From: a virus
Strand: one strand, 5' to 3'
Length of the DNA stretch: 57,376 nucleotides
IMG/VR virus record: IMGVR_UViG_3300034407_002847
Span: 1 to 57,376 of that record
In this document: positions 26,568 through 33,968 of the stretch, in pieces
How positions within the stretch are numbered: position 1 is the stretch's first letter
Layout of the letters: each line of letters starts with the position of its first letter
Program-made: the position numbers and the translations under genes
The notes under the pieces: model-generated
What the model was told of the DNA's origin: nothing
Seen by the model: only the letters and a program-made list of their open reading frames with translations
Databases searched by the model: none

Positions 26568-26829
26568 CTTTTCTCCATCTTATTATATCTATAAACAATG
26601 ATTCATACATTTCTTCATGTTTAGTAACACTTTTATGACAGGAGCTGCATAAAGTAATACCGTTATCAACATCATATCTAAGATTTGAAGCTGACGACCA
26701 TTTTCTAATATGGTGGGCATTCAATCGTTTTTTACGACCACAAGAGGGCATTTGACAAGTAAATCCATCTCTTTTGAAAACTCGAATTCTCCACTCTTTA
26801 TATACAGGGTCGTTATAATCCCTTTTCAT
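26560..26829 (-). CDS. HNH endonuclease
   Basis: An 89-aa compact nuclease. 'VFKRDGFTCQMPSCG' and 'CSSCH' give the two zinc-binding Cys pairs; 'LNAHHIRKWS' and 'DVDNGITLC' give the beta-beta-alpha metal site. Stand-alone HNH proteins next to terminase genes assist cohesive-end cutting in several tailed phages, so a packaging role is plausible, but a free-standing homing nuclease cannot be excluded. It overlaps both neighbours by a few bases. Confidence 0.88.
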   Translation of the reverse strand: MKRDYNDPVYKEWRIRVFKRDGFTCQMPSCGRKKRLNAHHIRKWSSASNLRYDVDNGITLCSSCHKSVTKHEEMYESLFIDIIRWRKDD

Positions 26830-27079
26830 TGCACTCCTCTACACGTTTAATTTTGATATCTTCTAATATCTCTCTAACAAAATTTAAAGCTTTCTTGTTT
26901 TTCTTTTTTTGCTTTAAGAGAATCTTAGCTAACTTAGAGCTAGCCTTAAAACATGCATCATCAGGATCATTAGCAATAACAGATATCACGGGGTCTACTG
27001 TATTAAACTCATAAAGCTTATATTCATTGATTCTACCCATCACTATCTCTAGACACATATAAACTTTATATAATTTCAT
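26813..27079 (-). CDS. Small hypothetical protein
   Basis: An 88-aa protein starting MKLYKVYMCLEIVMGRINEY. A beta-rich N-terminal half is followed by a Lys-rich helix ('KILLKQKKKNKKALNFV') that could contact nucleic acid. The end overlaps the HNH start by 17 bp, indicating coupling in the packaging/nuclease operon. No family is recognised. Confidence 0.6.
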   Translation of the reverse strand: MKLYKVYMCLEIVMGRINEYKLYEFNTVDPVISVIANDPDDACFKASSKLAKILLKQKKKNKKALNFVREILEDIKIKRVEECNEKGL

Positions 27080-27105
27080 GAACTAATCTCTACTAGAGAA
27101 AAAAA

Positions 27106-28254
27106 CTATTTTACATTTTCAGTAATTACATAAGAAGATACACTAGTGCATGACTTATCGATATCATAATCGACCATTCTAGTTACTAGATTTTCAAATG
27201 AATTACTTGGAGTCCATTTTAGAATGTTACGTGCCTTAAAATTCTCTCCTTTGAGGAAATCAACTTCTGCGGGCCTATAAAACTCAGGATCTATAAATAC
27301 ATAACGTGACCAATCTCCCAGCCCGGCATGGTCAAATGCTATTTCTAAAAATTCTCGAACATTATGGGTTTCGCCAGTACAAATTACATAATCGTCTGGT
27401 TCTTCTTGTTGCAGCATCATCCACATGGCTTCGACATAATCTCCAGCAAAACCCCAGTCTCTGAATGCTTCTAAGTTGCCAAGCCTTAATTTTGGGAAAT
27501 TATGGTTCCAAGGCTCTTCTTGGTTCGAGCAGAACAAGGTGTCAATGTCTTCCTTAAAACAAGAGCTGGAAAGATTTTTTAAAGATATATTATTAAAAGA
27601 AATCCATTCTACGAATTCACCAATCCACTTGGTTATTTTTCGAGTCACAAAGTTTTCGCCTCTACGTGGAGACTCATGGTTGAACAAAATTCCACAGCTT
27701 CCATGTAAATTATAAGCCTGTCTATACAGTCTCACAGCTTGATGAGCAGCTACTTTAGCAACGGCATACGGTGATTGGGGTGTAAAGCGGGTCATCTCGT
27801 CTTGGTATTTATCCTCATAAACTTCTCCGTTAGATTTTTTTGGAAGTCGGATGTCGTAGCTGTCACCAAACATCTCACTAGAACTTGCTTGATAAAACCG
27901 TGCATCTAATCCAACATCTACGATACTCTGCAGAATATTCAAACATCCTTTCCCGGTGATATCCCATGTGGTTCCGGGTTGCTTAAAAGAGACTCCAACA
28001 TGAGACTGAGCGGCCAGATTGTATATTTCGTTTACATCGGGGTTTTCCAGTAAAATATTTGTAATACTAGATACATCTGTTACGTCGCCGGTCACGAGAT
28101 CAAACCCCTCGATATCCAGCAGATGCCTGATACGCTCGGCATTGTTCACGCTGGATCGTCGGTAAACACCAATTACTTGATATTCTTTTTCTAATAGTAA
28201 CTCTGCAAGATAACTACCATCTTGCCCTGTCACTCCGAATATAATCGCTTTCAT
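27106..28254 (-). CDS. gmd: GDP-mannose 4,6-dehydratase
   Basis: A 382-aa short-chain dehydrogenase. 'MKAIIFGVTGQDGSYLAELL' is the NADP-binding GxxGxxG start, 'YNLAAQSHVGVSF' and 'YQASSSEMFG' carry the Gmd substrate and catalytic Ser/Thr region, and 'PQSPYAVAKVAAH' holds the YxxxK pair. I chose ATG 28254 because GGAGG lies 8 bp upstream; a TTG five codons earlier would bury that site. It converts GDP-mannose to GDP-4-keto-6-deoxymannose, precursor of GDP-fucose, rhamnose or perosamine. With the glycosyltransferase and mannose-phosphate cupin in this window, it suggests sugar supply for virion or host-surface decoration. Confidence 0.9.
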   Translation of the reverse strand: MKAIIFGVTGQDGSYLAELLLEKEYQVIGVYRRSSVNNAERIRHLLDIEGFDLVTGDVTDVSSITNILLENPDVNEIYNLAAQSHVGVSFKQPGTTWDITGKGCLNILQSIVDVGLDARFYQASSSEMFGDSYDIRLPKKSNGEVYEDKYQDEMTRFTPQSPYAVAKVAAHQAVRLYRQAYNLHGSCGILFNHESPRRGENFVTRKITKWIGEFVEWISFNNISLKNLSSSCFKEDIDTLFCSNQEEPWNHNFPKLRLGNLEAFRDWGFAGDYVEAMWMMLQQEEPDDYVICTGETHNVREFLEIAFDHAGLGDWSRYVFIDPEFYRPAEVDFLKGENFKARNILKWTPSNSFENLVTRMVDYDIDKSCTSVSSYVITENVK

Positions 28255-28275
28255 TGTCCGTTCCTCCAAATACCT

Positions 28276-29094
28276 TTATGTATCAGTTGACTGAATATTG
28301 CTGTCTTGTTCGTCGTAAAAAACCGTTTCATGATTCAAAAATGGTCGATCCACATCTCCATCTTCATATTTATGAAAAGCACCAAGTCGCCGCTTTTCTT
28401 TTTCCATTGATAATCGCATCTTTTCCATCTCTAACCCATAATCTCGCATCTTTTCCGGATTACTGATAAGAAACGAAAGCCATCCAGTAAAGCTTTGGTT
28501 ACTATCTTCAAGTCGCTTAACCCGTTGTTCCCTAGTGGCTTTCATTTCCTTCAGCATCTTGTTCTTCTTGTCCTGTAGATCCCGATAATCCCTACCAAGT
28601 GCTTCTGTAGAAGCCTTAAGAGATGCCGCCTGCCTTTCCATGTTGAAAAGCTGGTCTCTATCCTGATCCTCCGCCCTATTCCTTTCCTGTGTTATTAGAA
28701 CTTCTAAGGCCCGTACTTGTTCTAAGTTATCCTTACTCGCAGACAATGAACGATTCATTAATAGATCCAGCTTGATAAGGTCTACCACCTGGACTTCTTC
28801 GGTTGGAATTACATCATCTTTAAATTGAGAAATTATCCTTGACCAATGATACCTAAAAAGTTCTAATTCTTCCTCCGTAAACTGCTCCTTGATATTAGAC
28901 CAGTACGGACGATCCTCTAATTGATATGCCGCCTCTTCTTCGCCGGACAAACCGATTTTAAATTTTCGCTTTATGAACTGTTGTATACTATCGGGATCTC
29001 TATCAAGCTTCTCCGCAATCTGAATATGAGACATTAGAGACAAGTTATCCTGTATATACTGTTCTTCTGTTTTGGATATCCTACCTTTCTTCAT
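28276..29094 (-). CDS. Helix-turn-helix and coiled-coil protein, candidate small terminase
   Basis: A 272-aa protein. Residues ~5-45 ('ISKTEEQYIQDNLSLMSH' then 'IQIAEKLDRDPDSIQQFIKR') form a helix-turn-helix, and residues ~110-230 form a long charged coiled coil. DNA-binding head plus oligomerising helix is the design of small terminase subunits, and no other candidate lies near TerL. It overlaps the sigma-factor gene by 14 bp. The assignment is an inference; a transcription or replication accessory protein is the alternative. Confidence 0.6.
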   Translation of the reverse strand: MKKGRISKTEEQYIQDNLSLMSHIQIAEKLDRDPDSIQQFIKRKFKIGLSGEEEAAYQLEDRPYWSNIKEQFTEEELELFRYHWSRIISQFKDDVIPTEEVQVVDLIKLDLLMNRSLSASKDNLEQVRALEVLITQERNRAEDQDRDQLFNMERQAASLKASTEALGRDYRDLQDKKNKMLKEMKATREQRVKRLEDSNQSFTGWLSFLISNPEKMRDYGLEMEKMRLSMEKEKRRLGAFHKYEDGDVDRPFLNHETVFYDEQDSNIQSTDT

Positions 29095-29590
29095 AAAAAC
29101 CGTTATCCTCTAATATAGTTTTAATTGTTTCTTTAATATCCTGCTTGCGAGAAATCGGAACATATACCTCACTCATCATTTTAAGATAGTCCATACGCAT
29201 AGATGGAGGCAAATCGCGATTGATAATACCGATCATATCTTTCGTGTCAATATTATAACCCTCATCATCCACAAATGTTTCTTCCAGACTATCCTCGTTT
29301 TCAAGCTGTGCCGGTTTAAGAATATTAATACGTTGAGGAGAATCATTTGTAGTAAAATGGTTATCTCTTACAAAATTCTTTAGGCGATTCGAAAGGTTAA
29401 CCGATAAGAAATTTTCCAGTTTCCTTGTACTATCATAACGGTGAAGTGCGTCCATGCAGATAATAAATGACTCTTGTTTAATATCATCGACCGTATAACC
29501 GTAAAAGGTATAACGAGGTGCAATACGATTAACCACAATCATAATCTGGTCAACCACTTGTTGCTCTGTCATACCTTTTGGAACCTTCAA
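29081..29590 (-). CDS. T4 gp55-like late transcription sigma factor
   Basis: A 169-aa protein. Residues ~15-80 hold 'VNRIAPRYTFYGYTVDDIKQ' and 'ESFIICMDALHRYDSTRKLE' followed by 'NFLSVNLSNRLKNFVRDN', a sigma70 region 2 layout with the aromatic-rich core that binds the -10 strand. Regions 3-4 are missing, as in gp55-type phage sigma factors, which recognise an extended -10-like late promoter without a -35 box. It would direct host RNA polymerase to late promoters; the GTGTATAATA sites in this window are the obvious candidates. Confidence 0.8.
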   Translation of the reverse strand: MKVPKGMTEQQVVDQIMIVVNRIAPRYTFYGYTVDDIKQESFIICMDALHRYDSTRKLENFLSVNLSNRLKNFVRDNHFTTNDSPQRINILKPAQLENEDSLEETFVDDEGYNIDTKDMIGIINRDLPPSMRMDYLKMMSEVYVPISRKQDIKETIKTILEDNGFYEER

Positions 29591-29617
29591 AATAACCGTC
29601 CTATTCTATTTAGCTAG

Positions 29618-30382
29618 CTAGTTGGGAGTAGTGGTGACACTAGCCCAACCTTGCGACGTAAAGACTTCCAGACAGTCAAGCTCATCATTATAATATAAAA
29701 AACCTTTCTGTGGATGCTCTGGTCTAGAATCAGATCGCAGATGTATGTGCCCACAAGTTAAGCGGTTTTCTAATTCCAGTCTGCTAGTAGCAAGAATTAA
29801 CGGTTTTTCCGATTCCTTAACGGCGGAAACAATACGGTCATCGGTTAAAATTATCCGCAACTCCGCCCCGTCAATAGACTGGATCGTATTGTTAAGTCTG
29901 CCGAGAACAGTGTTGTCCTCAAGCTCAACGGGCGTTGGATCGAATCTGTCAACACTACACAGGACGGAGTTGGGAGTAACCATTGCTTCAAGATAATTTT
30001 CGGGAACATATGTACGTACCACGAAATAATCCGCTTCTAGATTTAATTCTACGGGCCTTCCATTGGTGTTATAGAATGTACCCCGACTATCAGTTGTTCT
30101 AAATGCATACTGCCGTTTGAAAGCTTTTTTGCTGTCACCATATGAATAAACTTCTCCTATACCATACTCTGACTGAATTTCTTGTCCATCATCATAAGAT
30201 GTAATAAGATAAAAGAAATTCTCTTTTTCTGGCAGTTTACCCATACAGCAGTCATTATCGCATATGGGAAGTTCAGAAGCGGTTTTCTCATACTCACGAC
30301 AGTCTAGAATTTCGAAATCGTCACTGTGCGGAATCCTCCTGCATGGAGATATGTAACCCGGCTTACTCATGACGCTAATCAC
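29618..30382 (-). CDS. Virion-associated hypothetical protein with fibre-type C-terminus
   Basis: A 254-aa protein. The last ~40 residues, 'PEHPQKGFLYYNDELDCLEV' plus 'FTSQGWASV', match the short motif that ends many phage tail or fibre proteins (G..yYN...~.l.vf....W..v). The N-terminal part has a Cys cluster ('ICDNDCCMGKLPEK'). I use the GTG at 30382, whose first G is shared with the preceding TAG stop and which has GAGGTG 8 bp upstream; ATG 30370 is the alternative. Structural role inferred. Confidence 0.65.
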   Translation of the reverse strand: MISVMSKPGYISPCRRIPHSDDFEILDCREYEKTASELPICDNDCCMGKLPEKENFFYLITSYDDGQEIQSEYGIGEVYSYGDSKKAFKRQYAFRTTDSRGTFYNTNGRPVELNLEADYFVVRTYVPENYLEAMVTPNSVLCSVDRFDPTPVELEDNTVLGRLNNTIQSIDGAELRIILTDDRIVSAVKESEKPLILATSRLELENRLTCGHIHLRSDSRPEHPQKGFLYYNDELDCLEVFTSQGWASVTTTPN

Positions 30383-30615
30383 TAGTTTTCACCTCGATTA
30401 TCAGATTCTTTGTCTTCCTGTTCATCATCACGACCAAGACCAGTACCACCACCACCACCACCACCAATGCTCAAAACGGAGGCTATGGAACGATCTTGCT
30501 CCTTAAGCTCATCAAGAATCTCATCGTTTAACGCAGCAGTTGCCCTAGTTACCATCGTAGTCTCGCACACAAAAGGAGCGGCTTCGCTACCATCTGCAAA
30601 TTCAGTACTTTTCAT
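30382..30615 (-). CDS. First gene of the leftward operon, Gly-tract small protein
   Basis: A 77-aa protein starting MKSTEFADGSEAAPFVCETT. A helical middle ('AALNDEILDELKEQDRSIAS') is followed by eight consecutive Gly residues and an acidic, disordered tail. It has a good ribosome site (GAGAGGTG) and is the first cistron after the structured leader. The next gene starts on its stop codon. The end-of-helix plus Gly linker suggests an adaptor or attachment peptide, but no family is recognised. Confidence 0.65.
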   Translation of the reverse strand: MKSTEFADGSEAAPFVCETTMVTRATAALNDEILDELKEQDRSIASVLSIGGGGGGGTGLGRDDEQEDKESDNRGEN

Positions 30616-30637
30616 ATTGACACCTCTCGTTATATTG

Positions 30638-30697
30638 AAAAAAAATGGGATGAAGTGCTGAATCCTAATCTAGTCAGGATGACTGCATGAATCCCAT
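30638..30697 (-). ncRNA. Structured element copy B with terminator
   Basis: On the minus strand: outer arms ATGGGAT and ATCCCAT; internal strands TCATGCAGTC and TCAGCACTTC; inner helix ATCCTGA/TTAGGAT with loop CTAGA; eight T follow. It lies in the 5' leader of the late operon, downstream of copy F, and could act as an attenuator. One of six copies of a covarying motif. Confidence 0.75.
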
Positions 30698-30699
30698 AA

Positions 30700-30764
30700 G
30701 ATTCTATGAAATAAGGAGTTGAATTCTATTTGTATAGAATAACCAGTTGAATCTCATTAGAATC
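30700..30764 (-). ncRNA. Structured element copy F
   Basis: On the minus strand: outer arms ATGAGAT and ATTTCAT (one G-U), extended by GATTC/GAATC; internal strands TCAACTGGTT and TCAACTCCTT; inner helix ATTCTAT/ATAGAAT with a 4-nt loop ACAA instead of the pentaloop. It is directly followed by copy B. Confidence 0.7.
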
Positions 30765-30771
30765 TATTTAT

Positions 30772-30792
30772 GTAGGAAGTATAACTTCCTAC
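30772..30792 (-). promoter_or_regulatory. Hairpin at the 5' end of the late-operon leader
   Basis: GTAGGAAG and CTTCCTAC pair perfectly over a 5-nt loop at the predicted transcript start. It could stabilise the message or serve as an operator. Confidence 0.55.
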
Positions 30793-30796
30793 TAGT

Positions 30797-30824
30797 AATA
30801 TACACCAGAAGCGGTTTTTGTCAA
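30797..30824 (-). promoter_or_regulatory. Sigma70-like promoter of the leftward operon
   Basis: Minus-strand TTGACA, 16-bp spacer, TATATT. It points into the leader with hairpin, copies F and B, then the first gene at 30615. It is the only consensus-like promoter seen ahead of the 30-kb leftward gene set. Confidence 0.65.
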
Positions 30825-31145
30825 ATAAATTTCTCGTTTTTAAGAAAATAGTTCAAAAAAAATACAGAACAGGGGCAAATGAGTAACTATTAGGGGCTGA
30901 TAGGGGTGGTTTCGATAGTACATTTACATTGAGGCGTTTGAAAAGTGTGTAGACCACCCCTCCTAAATTACCCAACCAGCCTACCTTGCCAAAAGCCACT
31001 AAAACCCCCGCCTTACCTAGACTACCAAGCTTACCAAAGGTAACTTCTCAATATTGGTAACGTTATTCTTAGCGATAAGAACAGCAACGACAATTGAGAC
31101 TGAGTCTCAATAGGGATGATCTTAAGAATCTGGCGAATTGTTATC
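30825..31145. other. Divergent intergenic region, no gene seen
   Basis: This stretch separates leftward late genes from rightward early genes. It has a long-range inverted pair (GGGGTGGT near 30902 with ACCACCCC near 30953) and a strongly C-rich plus strand from about 30950 to 31040 with repeated 'CC(A/T)N' steps. I find no open frame with a ribosome site. It may hold regulatory or replication signals. Confidence 0.5.
31093..31111. promoter_or_regulatory. Perfect palindrome, candidate operator
   Basis: ATTGAGACT-G-AGTCTCAAT, a 9-bp perfect inverted repeat about one base, 35 bp upstream of the -35 box at 31146. Shape and position fit a dimeric regulator site. Confidence 0.55.
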
Positions 31146-31175
31146 TTGCAATCAGTGGCAGAATGTCGATAATAA
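31146..31175 (+). promoter_or_regulatory. Early promoter, copy 1
   Basis: TTGCAA, 18-bp spacer, TAATAA. Flanking sequence (GGCGAATTGTTATC before, AATACAGAC after) recurs around the promoter at 32840, so the two are duplicated promoters. Confidence 0.6.
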
Positions 31176-31218
31176 ATACAGACGCAAGACAACAACAACT
31201 CAAACGGGAGCAACACTC

Positions 31219-31416
31219 ATGACAGTAGCAAGCCAAGCAATTACATTCTTCAACAACGAAACCGAAACAAATATCACTCTGAAACGTAGTGATACCATCG
31301 CACTGGAAGACGGTACGCAAGTGATCATCGAAGCTCTGGATAGCTCTGGTCATGTCTGGTTTACACTGGACGATACTTTCCAGTGTGTCGATTTTAAGAC
31401 TATCACCAAACTGTAG
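31219..31416 (+). CDS. Small hypothetical early protein
   Basis: A 65-aa protein starting MTVASQAITFFNNETETNIT, mostly beta-strands ('LKRSDTIALEDGTQVIIEAL', 'HVWFTLDDTFQCVDF'). I chose ATG 31219 because GGGAGCAACACTC precedes it, the ribosome-site style used across this early region. It is followed by a strong hairpin at 31431-31453. Possibly a small inhibitor or accessory factor; no family recognised. Confidence 0.65.
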   Translation: MTVASQAITFFNNETETNITLKRSDTIALEDGTQVIIEALDSSGHVWFTLDDTFQCVDFKTITKL

Positions 31417-31430
31417 ACCGTCACAATCTA

Positions 31431-31453
31431 AGGGGCTGGAACATCCAGCCCCT
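31431..31453 (+). terminator. Hairpin between early genes
   Basis: AGGGGCTGG and CCAGCCCCT pair perfectly over a 5-nt loop, without a T run. It lies between the stop at 31416 and the HNH gene. It may reduce read-through or protect the message 3' end. Confidence 0.5.
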
Positions 31454-31476
31454 ACACTTTCAACCAGGAAGCAACA

Positions 31477-31920
31477 ATGGCAATCAGTGAACAAACCAGA
31501 CAGGCAGTATTGATCCGGGACAACTGCCGTTGTCGTGCCTGTGGATTCTCGGACACGTTGACAATGGAAATCGACCATGTTAAGCCGCGTAGTTTGGGCG
31601 GTCTGGACGATCTGGACAATCTGCAAGCTTTGTGCTCGTTCTGTAACAATACGAAGAAGAACGTGATTATCGAAGGCCTGGCAATTCAGGCACCTTGCGA
31701 GGGATTCGGGAACCAGGGGCACGTTACCGCCAAGCGTATTGCATTCCGGCAGTATGTCGCACAATCGCGAGCCAGGCAAGTTGAGGAACTGACAAACCAG
31801 GCACGAGCCTGGAAGGCAGAAGGAACCAGGGGATTGACAATCAGGAAACGCCTGGAGAATAAAACGACATCCGGAATCGTCGAAGATATCCTCAAGAATA
31901 TCCTGTCAGCTAGTCGATAG
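31477..31920 (+). CDS. HNH endonuclease
   Basis: A 147-aa protein. 'VLIRDNCRCRACGFSD', 'MEIDHVKPRSLGGLDDLDNL' and 'ALCSFCNNTKKN' give the classic HNH/beta-beta-alpha-metal site with two Cys pairs. The C-terminal half is helical and basic. Unlike the HNH next to TerL, it stands in the early region, so it may be a homing-type nuclease or cut host DNA. Ribosome site AGGAAGCAACA. Confidence 0.88.
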   Translation: MAISEQTRQAVLIRDNCRCRACGFSDTLTMEIDHVKPRSLGGLDDLDNLQALCSFCNNTKKNVIIEGLAIQAPCEGFGNQGHVTAKRIAFRQYVAQSRARQVEELTNQARAWKAEGTRGLTIRKRLENKTTSGIVEDILKNILSASR

Positions 31921-31990
31921 GATTGACATAACAACTCACCATAGAGTAGAATCTACTCTCACACTTCACACCCAACAGGAAGCAACAACC

Positions 31991-32395
31991 ATGAAAATTT
32001 ACATCGACCAGAACCAAGCAACACGCAACAACGTGTCATACTTTGACGCCGGGGAATTGTCAGTACGTGCCGATAAGCTACTCAACAGCAGGATTGACGG
32101 ATACGACGCCGAACACACTGCACTGCTCACCGGATACGGACAGGCTACACTTGTCCTAACACGCGACGACAACGACGACCCAGGCTGGTGGACAATCAAA
32201 CAGGCTGGCACAACCATGGAAGCTGGCGAGTCTGTATCGTTTACGTACAACGGGAAAGCAAGGCAGGGCAAGGTGATCGACGCACCTTGGAAAGCCAAGA
32301 CAGGATACACAGTTTGCCGCGTTGAGTGTGTTGGGGAAGAATATCCAAAGACGTTCAATGTTGACAGAATGGGGAGTCTGCAGAATGTTGGTTGA
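31991..32395 (+). CDS. Hypothetical early protein
   Basis: A 134-aa protein starting MKIYIDQNQATRNNVSYFDA. The C-terminal half ('AGESVSFTYNGKARQGKVID' and 'KTGYTVCRVEC') resembles a small beta-barrel of SH3 type. Ribosome site ACAGGAAGCAACAACC. A 25-codon hydrophobic frame (32385-32462) overlaps its end. Function unknown. Confidence 0.65.
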   Translation: MKIYIDQNQATRNNVSYFDAGELSVRADKLLNSRIDGYDAEHTALLTGYGQATLVLTRDDNDDPGWWTIKQAGTTMEAGESVSFTYNGKARQGKVIDAPWKAKTGYTVCRVECVGEEYPKTFNVDRMGSLQNVG

Positions 32396-32462
32396 TTTCA
32401 TAATTGCCATTTGCGGGATCGGATTTCCATTATTGGGAATCTACCCGCTTTGCCGGAAATAG
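32385..32462 (+). CDS. Tiny membrane peptide
   Basis: A 25-aa frame overlapping the preceding gene: MLVDFIIAICGIGFPLLGIY then PLCRK. Almost all residues are hydrophobic, consistent with one membrane segment. GGGGAGTCTGCAGA lies upstream. Real small membrane peptides are common in this window, but this one is short and not certain. Confidence 0.35.
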   Translation: MLVDFIIAICGIGFPLLGIYPLCRK

Positions 32463-32495
32463 CCTTGACAAGGGAAGGGCAAGACACGGAGTGTC

Positions 32496-32516
32496 TTACC
32501 CGACCCTGTCGGGTAA
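32496..32516 (+). repeat. Hairpin member of the TAATGT...AGTCAGC repeat
   Basis: TTACCCGAC and GTCGGGTAA pair perfectly over CCT, followed by TGTTGTAGCCAGTCAGC. Two further members with a different hairpin but the same tail lie at 34380-34407 and 35651-35678. Confidence 0.55.
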
Positions 32517-32551
32517 TGTTGTAGCCAGTCAGCCAGCCAGAAAGTGAGAAA

Positions 32552-32659
32552 ATGAGAAGATTTGCCGATTTTAGCCTTGCATTGTTGGAAGTAGTCGTTC
32601 CGTGTGTTGCCATGATGGGACTGATTCAACTCGTAGTGTATTTGCTATTGAATTATTGA
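32552..32659 (+). CDS. Small membrane protein
   Basis: A 35-aa protein starting MRRFADFSLALLEVVVPCVA with a single hydrophobic helix to the end. The stop codon abuts the first base of the paired repeat at 32660. Preceded by GTGAGAAA rather than a strong ribosome site. Function unknown. Confidence 0.45.
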   Translation: MRRFADFSLALLEVVVPCVAMMGLIQLVVYLLLNY

Positions 32660-32741
32660 CGTAAACCCTTGCCACATAACGACTTACGACGTGAAAACCG
32701 GCCCCGTGAACATAAACCCTTGTACGGCAACGACTTACGGC
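32660..32741. repeat. Paired repeat R1
   Basis: Two copies of a ~25-bp unit of form CGTAAACCCTT-N6-AACGACTTACG separated by a GC-rich spacer containing CCGGCCCCGTG. The ends CGTAA and TTACG are inverted. One of five such pairs at 32-39 kb. Confidence 0.75.
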
Positions 32742-32839
32742 AAAAACCAAATTTCTTAAAAATAGGGAATGTTTATTTTCTTGGTAATGACGGCGGCATT
32801 CTCATCAATGGGATCTTAAAAACTTGGCGGATTGTTGTA

Positions 32840-32869
32840 TTGCAATCCGTTCTGAAATGACGATACTAC
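32840..32869 (+). promoter_or_regulatory. Early promoter, copy 2
   Basis: TTGCAA, 18-bp spacer, TACTAC, with the same flanks (GGCGGATTGTTGTA, CTTACAGACACG) as the promoter at 31146. It serves the gene at 32905. Confidence 0.55.
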
Positions 32870-32904
32870 TTACAGACACGAAACAAAACAAAGGGAGCAA
32901 CACA

Positions 32905-33144
32905 ATGTGGAAGATCATCAGACAACACCGGGTAGCATACGACGCAGTTTATAACGGGGCTGATCTTATGGATTACCCTGCGTTCTTTCAGGCTCTTTAC
33001 AACTACTTCGTTTTCGGTGGCGAAATGCCTTACGGGGTCGCCAAGGCACGATTCGGAGATCCTGCCGAATGGATCATGGATCGTTCAGAAGTATGGCACG
33101 GACCCTCATCATCATGGGACGCATGTGAATCATACGAGGGATAG
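32905..33144 (+). CDS. Small hypothetical early protein
   Basis: A 79-aa protein starting MWKIIRQHRVAYDAVYNGAD. Aromatic-rich ('FFQALYNYFVFGGEMPYG') and acidic at the end. Start chosen for AAAGGGAGCAACACA before ATG 32905. Own promoter at 32840 and a terminator hairpin at 33160 frame it as a single-gene unit. No family recognised. Confidence 0.6.
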   Translation: MWKIIRQHRVAYDAVYNGADLMDYPAFFQALYNYFVFGGEMPYGVAKARFGDPAEWIMDRSEVWHGPSSSWDACESYEG

Positions 33145-33159
33145 AATTGGACGCTACTA

Positions 33160-33182
33160 GGGAGCCGGATTTTCCGGCTCCC
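33160..33182 (+). terminator. Hairpin between early genes
   Basis: GGGAGCCGG and CCGGCTCCC pair perfectly over a 5-nt A/T loop; no long T run. Located 16 bp after a stop, like the hairpin at 31431. Confidence 0.5.
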
Positions 33183-33207
33183 GTCACTCTCAACAGGAAG
33201 CAACAAG

Positions 33208-33483
33208 ATGAAATTCACACCAGAAGCCGACATTCAACACGAAATCACTCAGACCGTTTTGGAATTTGAGAACAACGACGGCAAACTGTACAATGATGCA
33301 ATGAGAACACTCAGCACACACTACAAAGAAGCTTGGAACGCTTTAGATGCCGAAGCGTTAATCTTTATCCAATTCTACAAAAGCGAATTGCAGCACAAAA
33401 ATATTAAAGTAAAACTTGCGGCGGCGACTGAAATTGTAAATGGTGCCGTTGCTGAATTTGAACTTGGGAACTTTTGGGAGTAA
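33208..33483 (+). CDS. Hypothetical early protein
   Basis: A 91-aa, almost fully helical protein starting MKFTPEADIQHEITQTVLEF. Ribosome site CAGGAAGCAACAAG. It ends 5 bp before the next start. Function unknown. Confidence 0.6.
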   Translation: MKFTPEADIQHEITQTVLEFENNDGKLYNDAMRTLSTHYKEAWNALDAEALIFIQFYKSELQHKNIKVKLAAATEIVNGAVAEFELGNFWE

Positions 33484-33487
33484 GAAA

Positions 33488-33685
33488 ATGCAAACGAGCG
33501 AACTGGTAACATTGAACGGATGGGAATTCGATCTCTCAGCCTACGAAAACCGGGATCATTTCACTCACACGGTCTGGCAAGAAACTTTCGGACATTATGA
33601 CCAAATTGACACCACGGTTTACGCTGTTGCCGTAGCGAATCGCGTGGAATCCGCCGCAAAAGTTTTATGGGATATCAACCAATGA
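33488..33685 (+). CDS. Hypothetical early protein
   Basis: A 65-aa protein starting MQTSELVTLNGWEFDLSAYE. ATG 33488 follows TGGGAGTAAGAAA, giving a usable ribosome site and tight coupling to the gene before. Its stop overlaps the next ATG (ATGA). Function unknown. Confidence 0.55.
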   Translation: MQTSELVTLNGWEFDLSAYENRDHFTHTVWQETFGHYDQIDTTVYAVAVANRVESAAKVLWDINQ

Positions 33686-33783
33686 TTACGGTTTTCTCAA
33701 TTGTAGGAATCTTTCTGTTTGCTCTTGTGTTCTCTTGGGCAATGGCGGAAACCATCGCAATATTGACGGATATTTTTACCTAA
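33682..33783 (+). CDS. Small membrane protein ending in repeat R2
   Basis: A 33-aa protein (MITVFSIVGIFLFALVFSWA and on) that is one membrane helix with a short polar end. It starts by ATGA overlap with the previous stop. Its own stop TAA is the first three bases of repeat R2, showing that the repeat defines the gene end. Confidence 0.5.
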   Translation: MITVFSIVGIFLFALVFSWAMAETIAILTDIFT

Positions 33784-33860
33784 ACCCTTGGTGGCAAACG
33801 ACTTATGTCGCCAAGCCCCGCCGCGTCGTCGTAACCTGTTAAGTGCCAACGACTTACGGC
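33781..33860. repeat. Paired repeat R2
   Basis: TAAACCCTTGGTGGCAAACG and the rest of unit one, spacer CCCCGCCGCGTCG, then unit two ending CAACGACTTACGGC. Unit one supplies the stop codon of 33682-33783. Confidence 0.75.
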
Positions 33861-33897
33861 AATAGCTTAAACTTGCCATAAACTTGGGGAATAACTA

Positions 33898-33926
33898 TTG
33901 ACCACGGAATAGAATGCCGATAATAT
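33898..33926 (+). promoter_or_regulatory. Early promoter, copy 3
   Basis: TTGACC, 17-bp spacer, TAATAT, with 'GAATGCCGATAATATAC' matching 'GAATGTCGATAATAAATAC' of the promoter at 31146. It precedes the gene at 33969. Confidence 0.65.
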
Positions 33927-33968
33927 ACGTATCGGGTTACAATTCACTTTCTTTAAAGGTTTGACACG

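Noticed and set aside
30410-30661. Plus-strand frame with a Pro run
   Set aside because: It is the antisense of the eight-Gly codon tract of the leftward gene.
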